Shown here piece after piece: positions 8,186 through 17,461 of a stretch of 64,000 nt of DNA; within the stretch, counting starts at the first letter, position 1, and each line of letters begins with the position of its first letter. This DNA is from Virgibacillus oceani. Its GTDB lineage: Bacteria; Bacillota; Bacilli; Bacillales; Amphibacillaceae. A model generated the notes under the pieces. That model was not told the DNA's origin. It saw only the letters and a program-made list of their open reading frames with translations, and did no database searches. Location: assembly GCF_014638995.1 (NCBI RefSeq), contig NZ_BMFR01000001.1, positions 62,001 through 126,000 of the forward strand. Reading direction: 5' to 3'. A program made the position numbers and the translations under genes.

Positions 8186-8199
8186 TGAACATATATTCA
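8186..8199. promoter_or_regulatory. CzrA/SmtB-type operator
   Basis: TGAACATATATTCA is a perfect TGAA-N6-TTCA match, the consensus for zinc-responsive ArsR/SmtB repressors such as CzrA, and the flanks extend the dyad. A CzrA homologue is encoded 1.6 kb to the right. No adjacent metal gene reads from this site in the plus direction except the unknown membrane protein at 8375. Confidence 0.6.
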
Positions 8200-8374
8200 T
8201 GTATTATTTACATAAGTTGTTATAAACGGTGTGGTATTCAACACAATTTTTCGAACCGAATGAAAGGCTTTCTCACTTCATGTTGTTATATGTTTTTATG
8301 CAAATTGTCAGGCCTTTCCGAAGTCATATTTCGGGCTATGATATTTAAATGAATTGGAAATGAAAGGGGAACTT

Positions 8375-8749
8375 ATGCCAAATAGATTACCGCTTATTCA
8401 ACGCTACTTACTAAATTTGATTTACATTGTGTTATTTTTCGTAGTGGGTTACATTACAAGTCTAATTACAACTGCTAATTTTCGAACCATGTTTCTATTT
8501 ACCTTTATAGTAGTAATTTATTGGTTTATAGCTATTACAATTACGGGACTATATAAAAGGTCGAGAAACTTAAAGCAAGTGCTTTTTAAAACTGTAATAA
8601 GTCTTGTGGTTATAATGATAGTATCCATAATCCAACAGCTTATCATTATTAATGTTCCATTCAATGCAAGCATCATATTTTTTACCATAAGTTTAATTCT
8701 GTTGTTGTTGCTGCATTCCGTGTTTTTTAAATCAAAATTCACAAGGTAG
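8375..8749 (+). CDS. Small polytopic membrane protein, unknown
   Basis: This 124-residue protein starts at ATG 8375 (AAAGGGG about 6 nt upstream) rather than the earlier in-frame ATG, which has no ribosome site. Four hydrophobic segments span most of the length, with a basic loop (LYKRSRNLKQ) in the middle and a basic C-terminus (KSKFTR), predicting a four-helix integral membrane protein. CzrA-like operators lie 160-260 bp upstream, so metal-linked expression is possible. A terminator follows at 8786. Confidence 0.5.
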   Translation: MPNRLPLIQRYLLNLIYIVLFFVVGYITSLITTANFRTMFLFTFIVVIYWFIAITITGLYKRSRNLKQVLFKTVISLVVIMIVSIIQQLIIINVPFNASIIFFTISLILLLLLHSVFFKSKFTR

Positions 8750-8785
8750 ATTGCCTTATTTAAAATATTATTTTTAAAAATAAAT

Positions 8786-8815
8786 TGTGACCCAAATCTA
8801 AACAGATGGGTCACA
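8786..8815. terminator. Bidirectional terminator
   Basis: A 9-bp perfect stem TGTGACCCA/TGGGTCACA with a 12-nt loop is followed by TTATTTTT on the plus strand and by a T-rich run on the minus strand. It lies between the convergent genes at 8375 and 8833. Confidence 0.8.
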
Positions 8816-8832
8816 TTATTTTTCTTAGCAGT

Positions 8833-9558
8833 TTAATTCAAAAAAGATAGATATATATAGATAATCCCGAATCCAAATATTCCAATAATCGAACAATATA
8901 ATGCAGAGGAATTCTTAACCGCCTCCCCAAAAATCTCTTTTATAGCAACCATAAAAATTACAGCAATTGCAAGGTTTATCATAAATGCAAGTGATAACGG
9001 CATTCCAACATCAAAAAAACGACCAAATAACGAACCGATTGCAATAGGGGTTGCGATAACTGTTGTGAATAAAATCCAAGTAAGGAAACCAAACCCCGCT
9101 AAGAACAATGGTGTAAAAACAATAATTCCTTCTGGTATGTTATGTAATACAAGTGTGGTTAACATCAAATTTCCAATGTCTGTACCTATAGTAGGTCCAA
9201 GTGCAATGCCAACAGGGAAATTGTGAATCGCAATACTCATTGTTAAAAGAACACCGGAACGTACAAAGATATCTTTTTGATGACTGTCTGTAATAATTGT
9301 AATTTTACCCATCAAATGATGTATATACATAAAAAGTAATATCCCCGCTACTGTTCCAAATACCAAAACAATCCATCCTCCTAGCTCAATACTTTCTGGA
9401 ATCATTTCTAGAAATAATAGCCCCATTATTAGTCCTACACACAATGAATAAATAAAATTAAACCCCCGTTGAACACCTTTCATTATCCACGCTAGTCCAC
9501 CACCAACACCAATTCCAATAGCTGAAGCGAACGCCCCGATCATCCATGCTGCACTCAT
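8833..9558 (-). CDS. ZIP family metal transporter
   Basis: A 241-residue ZIP transporter with about eight membrane helices. The binuclear metal site is seen in TM4 (AIHNFPVGIALG) and TM5 (VLHNIPEGI), both carrying the HNxPxG motif. ZIP proteins usually move Zn, Fe or Mn into the cytoplasm, although some bacterial members work near equilibrium. It is transcribed divergently from czrA-czcD, so importer and exporter share one 230-bp control region. The short cytoplasmic loop between TM3 and TM4 (TIITDSHQKD) has only one His. Confidence 0.85.
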   Translation of the reverse strand: MSAAWMIGAFASAIGIGVGGGLAWIMKGVQRGFNFIYSLCVGLIMGLLFLEMIPESIELGGWIVLVFGTVAGILLFMYIHHLMGKITIITDSHQKDIFVRSGVLLTMSIAIHNFPVGIALGPTIGTDIGNLMLTTLVLHNIPEGIIVFTPLFLAGFGFLTWILFTTVIATPIAIGSLFGRFFDVGMPLSLAFMINLAIAVIFMVAIKEIFGEAVKNSSALYCSIIGIFGFGIIYIYLSFLN

Positions 9559-9641
9559 TTAATCGCTCCTTAAAAAAGACTGTGTTCATTTTATATTACT
9601 AGTGACAATCAAATATAATACATGTATAAATCAATAGTTGT

Positions 9642-9670
9642 TTGACAATTAGGATTGATACATATACAAT
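9642..9670 (+). promoter_or_regulatory. Promoter of czrA-czcD
   Basis: TTGACA (9642-9647) and TACAAT (9665-9670) are separated by exactly 17 bp, a strong SigA-type match, about 120 nt upstream of the czrA start codon. The -10 box abuts the operator-like dyad at 9669-9688. Confidence 0.75.
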
Positions 9671-9688
9671 ATGAGCATATGTTAATAT
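9669..9688. promoter_or_regulatory. Degenerate CzrA operator at czrA promoter
   Basis: ATATGAGCATATGTTAATAT is an imperfect dyad centred on CATATG and resembles TGAA-N6-TTCA with one change in each arm. It overlaps the -10 box and start region, the place expected for autorepression by a zinc-sensing ArsR protein. Confidence 0.55.
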
Positions 9689-9788
9689 ATGCAGGTATAT
9701 AAATGAATATTAGTTAACCTTTTTTGAATATTGGGTTGGATGTTATACATAAAAATTTTGAATTAGAATTAAAAGTGAGGGAAAATTA

Positions 9789-10118
9789 ATGGAAGAACAC
9801 AATGAAAATGCGGAAAAAGAAAGTGATAAGGAATTGGATGAGGAAACATTATTTGTAGTGTCACAAACATTCAAAGCATTAAGTGATCCGACCAGAATTC
9901 GAATTCTTCATTTGCTTTTTCATAAAGAATACCCTGTAAATGGAATAGCAGAGAATTTGCAGCTCAGACAATCAACTGTTTCTCACCAATTGCGGTTTCT
10001 GAAAAATCTTCGGTTGGTAAAGTATCGAAGAGAAGGTACAACATTATATTATTCCCACGATGATGAACATGTAATGCATATGTTAAAGCAAACGATTGAC
10101 CATGCTTGTCATAGTTAG
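9789..10118 (+). CDS. czrA: Zinc-responsive ArsR/SmtB repressor CzrA
   Basis: A 109-residue winged-helix repressor. The DNA-recognition helix is [13 protein letters not shown]. The alpha-5 zinc site typical of CzrA is complete: D92 and H94 from one subunit with H105 and H108 from the other ([18 protein letters not shown]). It has no N-terminal Cys pair, which separates it from CadC. It is followed after 90 nt by a zinc-type CDF exporter with another operator-like site between them, matching the czrA-czcD arrangement of Staphylococcus and Bacillus. Zn or Co binding releases the DNA and switches on export. Confidence 0.9.
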   Translation: MEEHNENAEKESDKELDEETLFVVSQTFKALSDPTRIRILHLLFHKEYPVNGIAENLQLRQSTVSHQLRFLKNLRLVKYRREGTTLYYSHDDEHVMHMLKQTIDHACHS

Positions 10119-10159
10119 TATTGAATGATGGAAAAATCCATTTCGTTAATATTGTTATA

Positions 10160-10173
10160 TGAACATGTATAAA
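10160..10173. promoter_or_regulatory. Possible CzrA half-site before czcD
   Basis: TGAACATGTATAAA keeps a perfect left arm and a degraded right arm of TGAA-N6-TTCA, 36 bp before the czcD start. It may allow separate zinc control of czcD. Confidence 0.4.
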
Positions 10174-10208
10174 TATATAAATAAACAACTTTTTAGGAGG
10201 TATTTAAA

Positions 10209-11159
10209 ATGGGACATGATCATGGCCATGACCATACTCATGGTGCAAACAAGAAGGCATTAATGATAAGTTTTATCATAATTACGGTCTATATGATTAT
10301 CGAAGCATTTGGAGGATTCATTACCAATAGCCTTGCCTTATTATCTGATGCTGGTCATATGTTAAGTGACTCCATTTCATTAGGAGTTGGTCTATTAGCC
10401 TTTACATTAGGCGAAAAAGTGGCTAATTATAGTAAAACCTATGGCTATAAACGATTTGAAATACTAGCAGCAGTTTTTAATGGGGTCACCCTCATACTGA
10501 TTTCAATTTACATTTTCTATGAAGCGTTCCAACGGTTCTCAAACCCACCTGAAGTAGCCTCAACTGGAATGTTAATTATAGCCTCCATAGGCTTGGTAGT
10601 AAATATTCTTGTTGCATGGATGCTTATGAAAGGCGATACAGAAGAAAACTTAAATTTAAGAGCCGCTTTTCTCCATGTATTGGGTGATTTGCTTGGTTCT
10701 GTTGGTGCAATTATTGCTGCATTGTTAATTATATTTTTCGATTGGGTTTGGGCCGATCCTCTAGCGAGTGTTATTGTGGCTATTCTTGTATTAATAAGTG
10801 GTTGGAGAGTTACAAAAGATGCGGTTCACGTGTTGATGGAAGGAACCCCGAAAAATGTAGATTTAGATGATATCATAAATACAATGGAAAACACTAAAGA
10901 TATCATAAGTATACATGATTTGCATGTTTGGAGTATTACAAGTGGACAAAATGCACTTTCTTGCCATGCGGTTGTAGACGGAGAATTATCTGTTCATGAA
11001 AGTCAAAAGCTATTACGAACGATTGAACATGATTTAGAGCATAAAAATATTGGTCACGTAACGATTCAGATGGAAAGTAAAGAACACCCGCATGATGATT
11101 CGCTAATGTGTCAGAATGATCATGAATCTTCATCTCATAGGCATGATCATGGGCATTGA
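10209..11159 (+). CDS. czcD: Zinc/cobalt/cadmium CDF exporter CzcD
   Basis: A 316-residue cation diffusion facilitator. The membrane metal site comes from LLSDAGHMLSD in TM2 and FLHVLGDLLGS in TM5 (HxxxD pairs). There is a His-rich N-terminus (GHDHGHDHTHG) and a His-rich C-terminus (SSHRHDHGH), with a cytoplasmic CDF C-terminal domain (DLHVWSI) between. These are the hallmarks of zinc-selective CzcD proteins that exchange Zn(II) for H+ or K+. The ribosome site is AGGAGG. It is the second gene of the czrA operon and is probably derepressed by zinc. Confidence 0.92.
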   Translation: MGHDHGHDHTHGANKKALMISFIIITVYMIIEAFGGFITNSLALLSDAGHMLSDSISLGVGLLAFTLGEKVANYSKTYGYKRFEILAAVFNGVTLILISIYIFYEAFQRFSNPPEVASTGMLIIASIGLVVNILVAWMLMKGDTEENLNLRAAFLHVLGDLLGSVGAIIAALLIIFFDWVWADPLASVIVAILVLISGWRVTKDAVHVLMEGTPKNVDLDDIINTMENTKDIISIHDLHVWSITSGQNALSCHAVVDGELSVHESQKLLRTIEHDLEHKNIGHVTIQMESKEHPHDDSLMCQNDHESSSHRHDHGH

Positions 11160-11187
11160 AAATCATCTAGTGAAAATACCAATAAGC

Positions 11188-11215
11188 AACCTCCACCGAG
11201 AAGTCGATGGAGGTT
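11188..11215 (+). terminator. Hairpin after czcD
   Basis: AACCTCCA pairs with TGGAGGTT around a 12-nt loop, 29 bp after the czcD stop. The following bases are only moderately T-rich, so it is a weak terminator. Confidence 0.55.
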
Positions 11216-11384
11216 ATTATATGATTGAACATATTACTTCAGCATTAAAGAGTTTATGTGTGACAACTTTCTTACAGTTAGGTGTAAGGAATCACTTTAC
11301 AGATAGTTAATGCTATTATAGCAATTGTAAGGATAAGTATCAGAAATTACTGAGTCTACAAAAATATATTGAAAGGCAGATTAC

Positions 11385-11981
11385 ATGTTGAAAATTAGAA
11401 GTTCTTATTTATTATTAATCACATTATTGCTATTTAGTCAATTCCCAGTTAATGAAGCCAATGCGCATTCCGTCTTGGAAAAGGCAACACCTGAAAATGG
11501 GGAGCAATTGGAAGAAACAATAGATAGTATAGCATTAAATTTTAACACTAAAGTTGAAAATGGAAGTACACTTTATCTAGTAAATAGTGAGAAAGAAAAA
11601 ATCAAACCAGAAACTATAAATATAACCAACGAAGTTTTAGAGGCAAAATTTAATAATTTTTTAAAACCGGGTTCATATCAAGTAAATTGGAAAATAGTTG
11701 GAGCTGATGGTCATCTTATTGAAAACCAATATTCCTTTTCAATCGCAGAACCCCAAAATAAAGAACCTGAAGATAATGTCACTCAATCAGAAGATGATCA
11801 AAACTCTGCAATTAACTATAACAAACATAATAACCAAGGTGTAGAACAACAAAAATCATCCAACGAACAGACGAAGAGTGACAGTGATCAATCTTCTTTA
11901 GAAAGTGTTATTATTATATTTCTAATTATTGTAGGTTTGGTATTATTAATTTCAACATTTGTAGGTAAGCGTAAAAAATAA
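11385..11981 (+). CDS. CopC-domain copper-binding exported protein
   Basis: A 198-residue exported protein. A signal peptide ends at ANAHS, which leaves the mature protein starting with His, the first Cu(II) ligand of CopC domains. The CopC immunoglobulin-like fold spans about residues 27-122, with the second ligand region in GADGHLIENQYSFSI. A Ser/Gln/Asn-rich linker follows, and a C-terminal membrane helix with a KRKK stop-transfer anchors it outside the cell. A CopD gene starts 17 nt downstream. CopC and CopD together are associated with copper uptake or handling, as in the YcnJ fusion of B. subtilis. Confidence 0.85.
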   Translation: MLKIRSSYLLLITLLLFSQFPVNEANAHSVLEKATPENGEQLEETIDSIALNFNTKVENGSTLYLVNSEKEKIKPETINITNEVLEAKFNNFLKPGSYQVNWKIVGADGHLIENQYSFSIAEPQNKEPEDNVTQSEDDQNSAINYNKHNNQGVEQQKSSNEQTKSDSDQSSLESVIIIFLIIVGLVLLISTFVGKRKK

Positions 11982-11998
11982 AAGGTAGGTATATTAAA

Positions 11999-13144
11999 AT
12001 GTTTTTAGTTTCATTAACTGAGTTTATACTGTACATTTGTTTCTCAGTTCTTATCGGTTCCTTGATTTTATTTATGGTACCTGAAGATAAAAAACCTCCT
12101 ATGTACGTACCCAAAAAGGTAATTTATATAGTTACCGGTTTGATACCTTTAGCAGCTTTTCTCCCGGTTTTTCGTACAGCCTATGTATTAACAGGTGACA
12201 AGGATATCTGGTTTATTCTAAAAAACGTGGTGCTTACTTTTGAAATTGGGAAAGCTTGGCTATTTATTAGTTTTGTCTCAATTATTCTCATTTGTGTATT
12301 ACTAGCAAAAAATTTAAAGACAAAGGTACATTTAAAGACATGGGCAATTGTACTTGCATTGTTAATGCTTTTTGGTTATACAAAATCAAGCCATGCGGCA
12401 ACCATTACAGAATGGCAAGGATTCGTTTTTCATACCCTTCATTTTTTGTCTATTACAATATGGATAGGTATTCTTTTTGTAGTTAGCTGGTTTTCTAAAA
12501 ATAAATCGAATTGGTTAACCTTTTTGAAATGGTTCACTCCTGTTGCTTTAACTTGCCTAATTATTACAGTTGTAGCAGGCTATTTTACAATGCAAATTGA
12601 TATCAATTCCTATGATGATCCTAACGCTTCAATTTTACAGGAATATCAAAATAGTCTTGTCATTAATTATGGACAAGTCCTAGTTCTAAAGCATATATTT
12701 ATTATTTCGCTAGTATTATTTGCTTTAATTAATGGGATTCTGTTTAGGAAAAAGCATAATCATGATTCATTTAATCCATTAACATGGGCTAGATTAGAAA
12801 GTGTTTATGCATTAATTGTATTTGGCCTGACAGCGTTTATGGGGCAGTCATGGCCGCCACACCAAATCAGTCTTTTGATAAAAACTGAAGGTGCTTCCCC
12901 TCTTTTCAGTGCATTATATGATGGGGAAATTATAAATTCTATGCAAAATGCTACTAGTAGTGAAATTATCAATGTTACAACATCCTTTGGCTTTGAGAGT
13001 TTCTTATTATTTGGATTAGGTTTACTATTTATGGTGTTAACAACTATCGCTGCTGCAAGGAAGAGATCCGTTTTCATTTCTACATTTTCTTCTTTATTAA
13101 TGGTCCTATCTATCTACTTTGGAATAATGATGGGGATTCAGTAG
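11999..13144 (+). CDS. CopD-domain copper transport membrane protein
   Basis: A 381-residue protein with eight or more membrane helices. The CopD domain covers about residues 120-270, with conserved His in HTLHFLSITIWIGIL and VLVLKHIFIISLVLFALINGI. A GQSWPPHQ segment after TM7 adds a His near the outer face. It lies 17 nt behind copC and is probably co-transcribed. CopD proteins are thought to move copper across the membrane together with CopC. The C-terminal coding end is echoed by a decayed copy near 17.8 kb. Confidence 0.85.
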   Translation: MFLVSLTEFILYICFSVLIGSLILFMVPEDKKPPMYVPKKVIYIVTGLIPLAAFLPVFRTAYVLTGDKDIWFILKNVVLTFEIGKAWLFISFVSIILICVLLAKNLKTKVHLKTWAIVLALLMLFGYTKSSHAATITEWQGFVFHTLHFLSITIWIGILFVVSWFSKNKSNWLTFLKWFTPVALTCLIITVVAGYFTMQIDINSYDDPNASILQEYQNSLVINYGQVLVLKHIFIISLVLFALINGILFRKKHNHDSFNPLTWARLESVYALIVFGLTAFMGQSWPPHQISLLIKTEGASPLFSALYDGEIINSMQNATSSEIINVTTSFGFESFLLFGLGLLFMVLTTIAAARKRSVFISTFSSLLMVLSIYFGIMMGIQ

Positions 13145-13246
13145 ACTGTCTTTACTGTATTTTTTTCAAACGTTAGATTAGGGGTTATTGAATATTGGTT
13201 AAAAGATTAATAGAACATAGTATAAAACTTTTGGAGGATCAATTTT

Positions 13247-14716
13247 ATGAAAAAGCTAGCATCGCTTATATTAATATTACTGATATTTTTTGGATGGACT
13301 AACATAACACATTCTGAAGCCCCAATTAATGAAGAAATTATTTATACCGTTTTCGTCGATCGGTTTAATAATGGTGATCCAATGCTTAGTGACCAAGTAG
13401 ATGTTGATGATCCAACAGCATATCATGGTGGTGATATACAGGGGATTATTAATAAGTTAGATTATCTCAAACAACTTGGCTTTACAACTATCTCCTTATC
13501 ATCGATTATGAAAAATGCCTCGGACGGCTATCATGGCTACTGGATCGAGGATTTTTTTGCAGTGGAGGAACAGTTTGGGACATTGGACGATTTAAAGACG
13601 CTAGTAAAAGAGGCACATAATCGTGGCATGAAGGTTATTTTGGAATTTGTTCCAAATTATGTTGCAAAAAGCCATCCTTTTGCTGACGATCCTAGTAAAA
13701 TAGTCCCAACCACGGTAAGCGATAAAATGTGGTTAGATGAAACTGTAACACTAAATTTAAAAAATAAAGAAGTTAAAGACTTGCTGTTAAATGCGGCAGA
13801 TTATTGGCTGACTGAGGCAAATATTGATGGGTATAACATCCACGCAATTGATCAAACGCCGATCAAGTTTTTAAATGAATTCGTTGTTCATGTGAAAAAA
13901 GTTAAACCGGATATTTATTTAACAGGAAGTGTTTTAAATGCGGATGATCTAACGGAAGAGTATTTGAATGCAGGTATACCATTAATTGATAATAAAGTAA
14001 TGCAAGGGTCAATGGTAAATGTGTTCGCCAATGCGGGAACCCCAGTCAAAAACCTTTACAACAAATGGAAATCAATTGGTAAAAGGTCGGGGTTACTATT
14101 TGTCGATAATAAGTTTACAACCCGATTTACACGTGAAATTGTTAAAAATGGTCAAAATCCATTAACGACGTGGAAAATTGCCCTCACCTACATGTATATG
14201 TCTCCGGGAGTTCCAATGGTTTATCAAGGATCGGCGATTCCAATGGATGGCAATACACCAGAAGAGGTGCAAAGATTAGTACAATTCAATAATGGTGATC
14301 AAGATTTGCAGGATTTTATTACTAGATTGTCAACAATTCGTAAACAATTCCCATTATCGGCAGACGGGAAATTTGAATTGGCCAGTTCAAATGGTGCAAT
14401 AAGCGTATTCAAACGAACAAATGAAGATACAACTATATTTGTTGCGATCAACAATGGTAAAAAAACGGAGGATGTTTCCATTACAGATGTGCCGGAGGGA
14501 ATGCAGCTTGAAGACTTATTAAGTGGTGATATCGTTCGTGAAAATGATCATGGCAAATATAGAATTGGACTTGATCGCGAATCGGTAGCAATTTACACAA
14601 TTGAACAAGATAAAGGTCTAAATTGGATATTTATTGGTGCGATTATTAGTGTCTTTGTTGTATTTGCTCTAGTTGTTGCCCTTTTAAGTAGAAAGCAAAA
14701 GACGTCAACTGAATAA
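13247..14716 (+). CDS. Membrane-anchored GH13 pseudo-amylase
   Basis: A 489-residue GH13 alpha-amylase fold with a signal peptide (1-23) and a C-terminal membrane helix (about 460-482) followed by RKQK. The overall fold is well kept (YTVFVDRFNNGDP; AYHGGDIQGII; ALTYMYMSPGVPMVYQG). Every catalytic position is changed: the nucleophile Asp is H199, the Arg two residues before it is N197, the acid/base Glu is S228, and the transition-state Asp with its preceding His is K289-F290. Conserved region I has E133 and Y138 for Asp and His. It should therefore bind, not cut, a glycan. A Bacillus-type membrane-bound amylase is the likely ancestor. An LTA synthase gene follows. Confidence 0.85.
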   Translation: MKKLASLILILLIFFGWTNITHSEAPINEEIIYTVFVDRFNNGDPMLSDQVDVDDPTAYHGGDIQGIINKLDYLKQLGFTTISLSSIMKNASDGYHGYWIEDFFAVEEQFGTLDDLKTLVKEAHNRGMKVILEFVPNYVAKSHPFADDPSKIVPTTVSDKMWLDETVTLNLKNKEVKDLLLNAADYWLTEANIDGYNIHAIDQTPIKFLNEFVVHVKKVKPDIYLTGSVLNADDLTEEYLNAGIPLIDNKVMQGSMVNVFANAGTPVKNLYNKWKSIGKRSGLLFVDNKFTTRFTREIVKNGQNPLTTWKIALTYMYMSPGVPMVYQGSAIPMDGNTPEEVQRLVQFNNGDQDLQDFITRLSTIRKQFPLSADGKFELASSNGAISVFKRTNEDTTIFVAINNGKKTEDVSITDVPEGMQLEDLLSGDIVRENDHGKYRIGLDRESVAIYTIEQDKGLNWIFIGAIISVFVVFALVVALLSRKQKTSTE

Positions 14717-14952
14717 TTGTAATTTGTATCTACCGGATGATAGACGGAGAAGTTAGCTTCAAGACTGAAATTGGCCTTTTGGCGATTTTTATAAATTTTA
14801 TTCTTTCCCTTTACTTACTGTACACTAGTGGTTTTCTTATTAATATTTCGTATTATAAGAATTATATGTTATTGTATTGTGTAAATGAATTATAAAAGGA
14901 TATTCTATCAACTTTTTAATAGGAACTTCCGCTTTTTAAGGAGGAACTATAA

Positions 14953-16851
14953 ATGAAGTTTAAACGATTAAAAATACCATTGTTTATTATTGCGACCTTA
15001 TTGTTTGGTGTGAAGACATATATCATATATCGTTTTATGTTTGATCTTGAATTGGAAAATTCGATGCAGGAATTAATCTTGTTTATTAATCCATTTGTTT
15101 CTGCGTTTTCAGTTTTTGCAATAAGTGTCTGGTTCAAAAAACAATCACGTCAAATGAAATTTCTGCGATACACCGCATTATTAGGGACGTCAATTTTATT
15201 TTTTAATCTAGTTTTTTATCGTTCGAATACCGATTTTATTACGATTCCACAATTATTCCAAGCAAGTAATATGGGAGATTTAGGGTCTAGTATTCTAACA
15301 CTAATTAAAGCATATGATGTGTTATTATTTGCTGATGTGGCTATTATTTGGTATTTAAGTAAGAGAAAGCAAGCGATGATGGCAGTAACTTATCCTAAGA
15401 GTGGAAAGTTTTTTGCTTTAGCGATGTCTTTTGTACTATTAGCAGGCAACTTTTTCTTGGCAGAAATGGAAAGGCCGCAGCTTTTTACACGTGCATTTGA
15501 CCGGGAATATCTAGTAAAAAATATAGGTGTTTTTAATTACCATGTTTACGATGCAGTTATGCAATCTAGAGTTAAAGCGAAACGCGTTTTTGCTGATGAA
15601 AGTGAACTTCCAAAAATAAAAGAATATGTCAATGATATTCAAAGTAATGATAAATCAAATCTTTTTGGTATTGCCAAGGATAAGAATTTAATTTTTATTT
15701 CAGTTGAGTCTATGCAAAACTTTGTAATCAATAACAAAGTGAATGGTGAAGAGATAACCCCATTTTTAAATAGTTTAGTAGACAACGAAGACACCTTTTA
15801 CTTTGAGAACTTTTATTCCCAAATTGCCCAAGGTAGGACATCTGATTCTGAGTTTTTAGTCGAAAACTCACTATATCCGTTACCGAGCGGATCTGTCTTC
15901 TTTACTCATGGTCAGAATGAGTACAATGCAATGCCGGAACTGTTAAAAGAAAAAGGTTACTTTAATTCCGTATTCCATGCAAACAATAAGAGTTTCTGGA
16001 ACAGGGATCAAATGTATAAGAGTTTAGGTTATGATTATTTTTATGGAGAAAGTGCGTTTGAAGTGACAGAAAATAATTCAATTGGTTGGGGGCTGAAGGA
16101 TAAGGCCTTTTTTGAGCAATCAATGAAATATTTACAATCATTTAAACAACCTTTTTACACGAAATTTATTACATTAACAAATCATTTTCCATTTGACCTA
16201 GACAAAGAAGATCGAACAATAGAACCGTACGATTCTGGGTCAAAGACACTTAATAATTATTTTCCAACTGTAAGATATACAGATGAAGCCCTTAAGCAAT
16301 TTTTTAATCAATTAAAAAATGCTGGTTTATATAAGAACTCAGTCATTGTTATTATGGGTGACCATTATGGAATAAGTGAAAATCATAATAAAGCAATGAG
16401 CAAGTATTTAGGAAAAGAAGAAATTACACCTTTTGATCAAGTCCAATTGCAACGTGTACCACTCTTTATTCATATTCCGGGTTCTGGGAAAGGAAAAGTA
16501 ATGTCAGAAGTGTCTGGTCAGATTGATGTTAAACCAACATTGCTGCATTTATTAGGCGTTGAAACGGGTAACGATCTCTATTTTGGTAATGATTTGTTTT
16601 CAGATGACCGTAAGAGTTATGTTGCATTACGAAATGGAGATTTCATTAGTAAAAAATATGTATCGGCAAGCGGTTTTTGCTATAATCGTGCGACAGGTGA
16701 ACCAGTGAATGAAGAAGGCAGAGATATTGAAGGAAAAATAGAAAGTCCGTGTACACCAATAAAGGGAAAGGTGATAAAAGAGCTGAAGTATTCTGACGAT
16801 ATTATTTACGGTGATTTACTCAGGTTTATGGGTTCTAGTGAGTCAAATTAA
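14953..16851 (+). CDS. LTA synthase family glycerophosphate transferase
   Basis: A 632-residue sulfatase-fold membrane protein. Five N-terminal membrane helices (about 1-180) are followed by an extracellular catalytic domain from about residue 240. The metal and nucleophile residues of LtaS are all present: E252 (SVESMQNF), the Thr nucleophile T296 (QGRTSDSEF), and D470-H471 (MGDHYG). LtaS-type enzymes polymerise glycerophosphate from phosphatidylglycerol into lipoteichoic acid, or prime that polymer. The start sits behind AAGGAGG. It follows the dead GH13 protein by 236 bp; both act outside the membrane. Confidence 0.9.
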   Translation: MKFKRLKIPLFIIATLLFGVKTYIIYRFMFDLELENSMQELILFINPFVSAFSVFAISVWFKKQSRQMKFLRYTALLGTSILFFNLVFYRSNTDFITIPQLFQASNMGDLGSSILTLIKAYDVLLFADVAIIWYLSKRKQAMMAVTYPKSGKFFALAMSFVLLAGNFFLAEMERPQLFTRAFDREYLVKNIGVFNYHVYDAVMQSRVKAKRVFADESELPKIKEYVNDIQSNDKSNLFGIAKDKNLIFISVESMQNFVINNKVNGEEITPFLNSLVDNEDTFYFENFYSQIAQGRTSDSEFLVENSLYPLPSGSVFFTHGQNEYNAMPELLKEKGYFNSVFHANNKSFWNRDQMYKSLGYDYFYGESAFEVTENNSIGWGLKDKAFFEQSMKYLQSFKQPFYTKFITLTNHFPFDLDKEDRTIEPYDSGSKTLNNYFPTVRYTDEALKQFFNQLKNAGLYKNSVIVIMGDHYGISENHNKAMSKYLGKEEITPFDQVQLQRVPLFIHIPGSGKGKVMSEVSGQIDVKPTLLHLLGVETGNDLYFGNDLFSDDRKSYVALRNGDFISKKYVSASGFCYNRATGEPVNEEGRDIEGKIESPCTPIKGKVIKELKYSDDIIYGDLLRFMGSSESN

Positions 16852-17461
16852 TGATGAAATCTGATCGCGACCGGGTTGTAAAATAGATATCGGAAAAGCA
16901 GATTCCTAAGTTGCTTTTTTAAAGATAAATGTTTGGTGTTGAGTCTTATGGTAGTTTTCTAGGGTATAATTATTTGGATAATTAATTTGGCCATTCGAAA
17001 ATTATCAGCAAGCAATAAATATAGTGCTGTTGATGTGTTTAAGACAGAGTATCCAAAAGGAGAAATTAACACAGATGAGTACTGACGGCAACTATATTAG
17101 CCGATGGATACGAACAATACCCAATTATGGATAAACATCCTTGATAAACTTTTATTAAGGGTGTTTTTTGCTTTATGTTAATATAACGGAAAATATAATT
17201 GGCTACAAGAGGGTATTTTCTTTTTATTTTGTGTTAAAGCGACCTTTAAGGTGTATTAGTTAACTATTAACACTGTTTTTATTCTATGTAAGTACTTTTT
17301 ACATGAGGTAAACCTTTCCAAAGGTTGTTAATTTTAATAAAATCAGACAGTAGTGGCTTATTTGTACATAGTTAATTATATTATAGCAAAGATTATTAAA
17401 ATAAAAGTAACAGTAAGTGAGACCCCATTCGGATTTATAAAAGTAAAGTAAGGATGATTAC
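16852..17461. other. Gene-free region with SHOCT-like remnant
   Basis: No intact gene in 610 bases. An open plus-strand stretch at about 16980-17080 reads KYSAVDVFKTEYPKGEIN, then TDEY and a stop. That resembles the C-terminal SHOCT motif (short alpha-helical domain) and is probably the tail of a lost gene. A hairpin near 17126-17150 followed by GTTTTTT looks like its old terminator. The rest shows no feature I can support. Confidence 0.4.

Larger units (their letters stand above)
7871..8374. other. Intergenic region with operators and a remnant
   Basis: About 500 bases without an intact gene. A short open stretch (about 7970-8063) encodes a plausible C-terminal run (AYGGELDLFKFIFTGMVSN) with no start, so it looks like a gene remnant. 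To its right lie two CzrA-type operator-like sequences and a TTGACA box at 8122-8127. Metal-responsive control seems to have served a gene that is lost, or the membrane protein at 8375. Confidence 0.4.

Noticed and set aside
11116..11310. 64-codon frame after czcD
   Set aside because: It starts inside the czcD 3' end, crosses the hairpin at 11188 and has no ribosome site.
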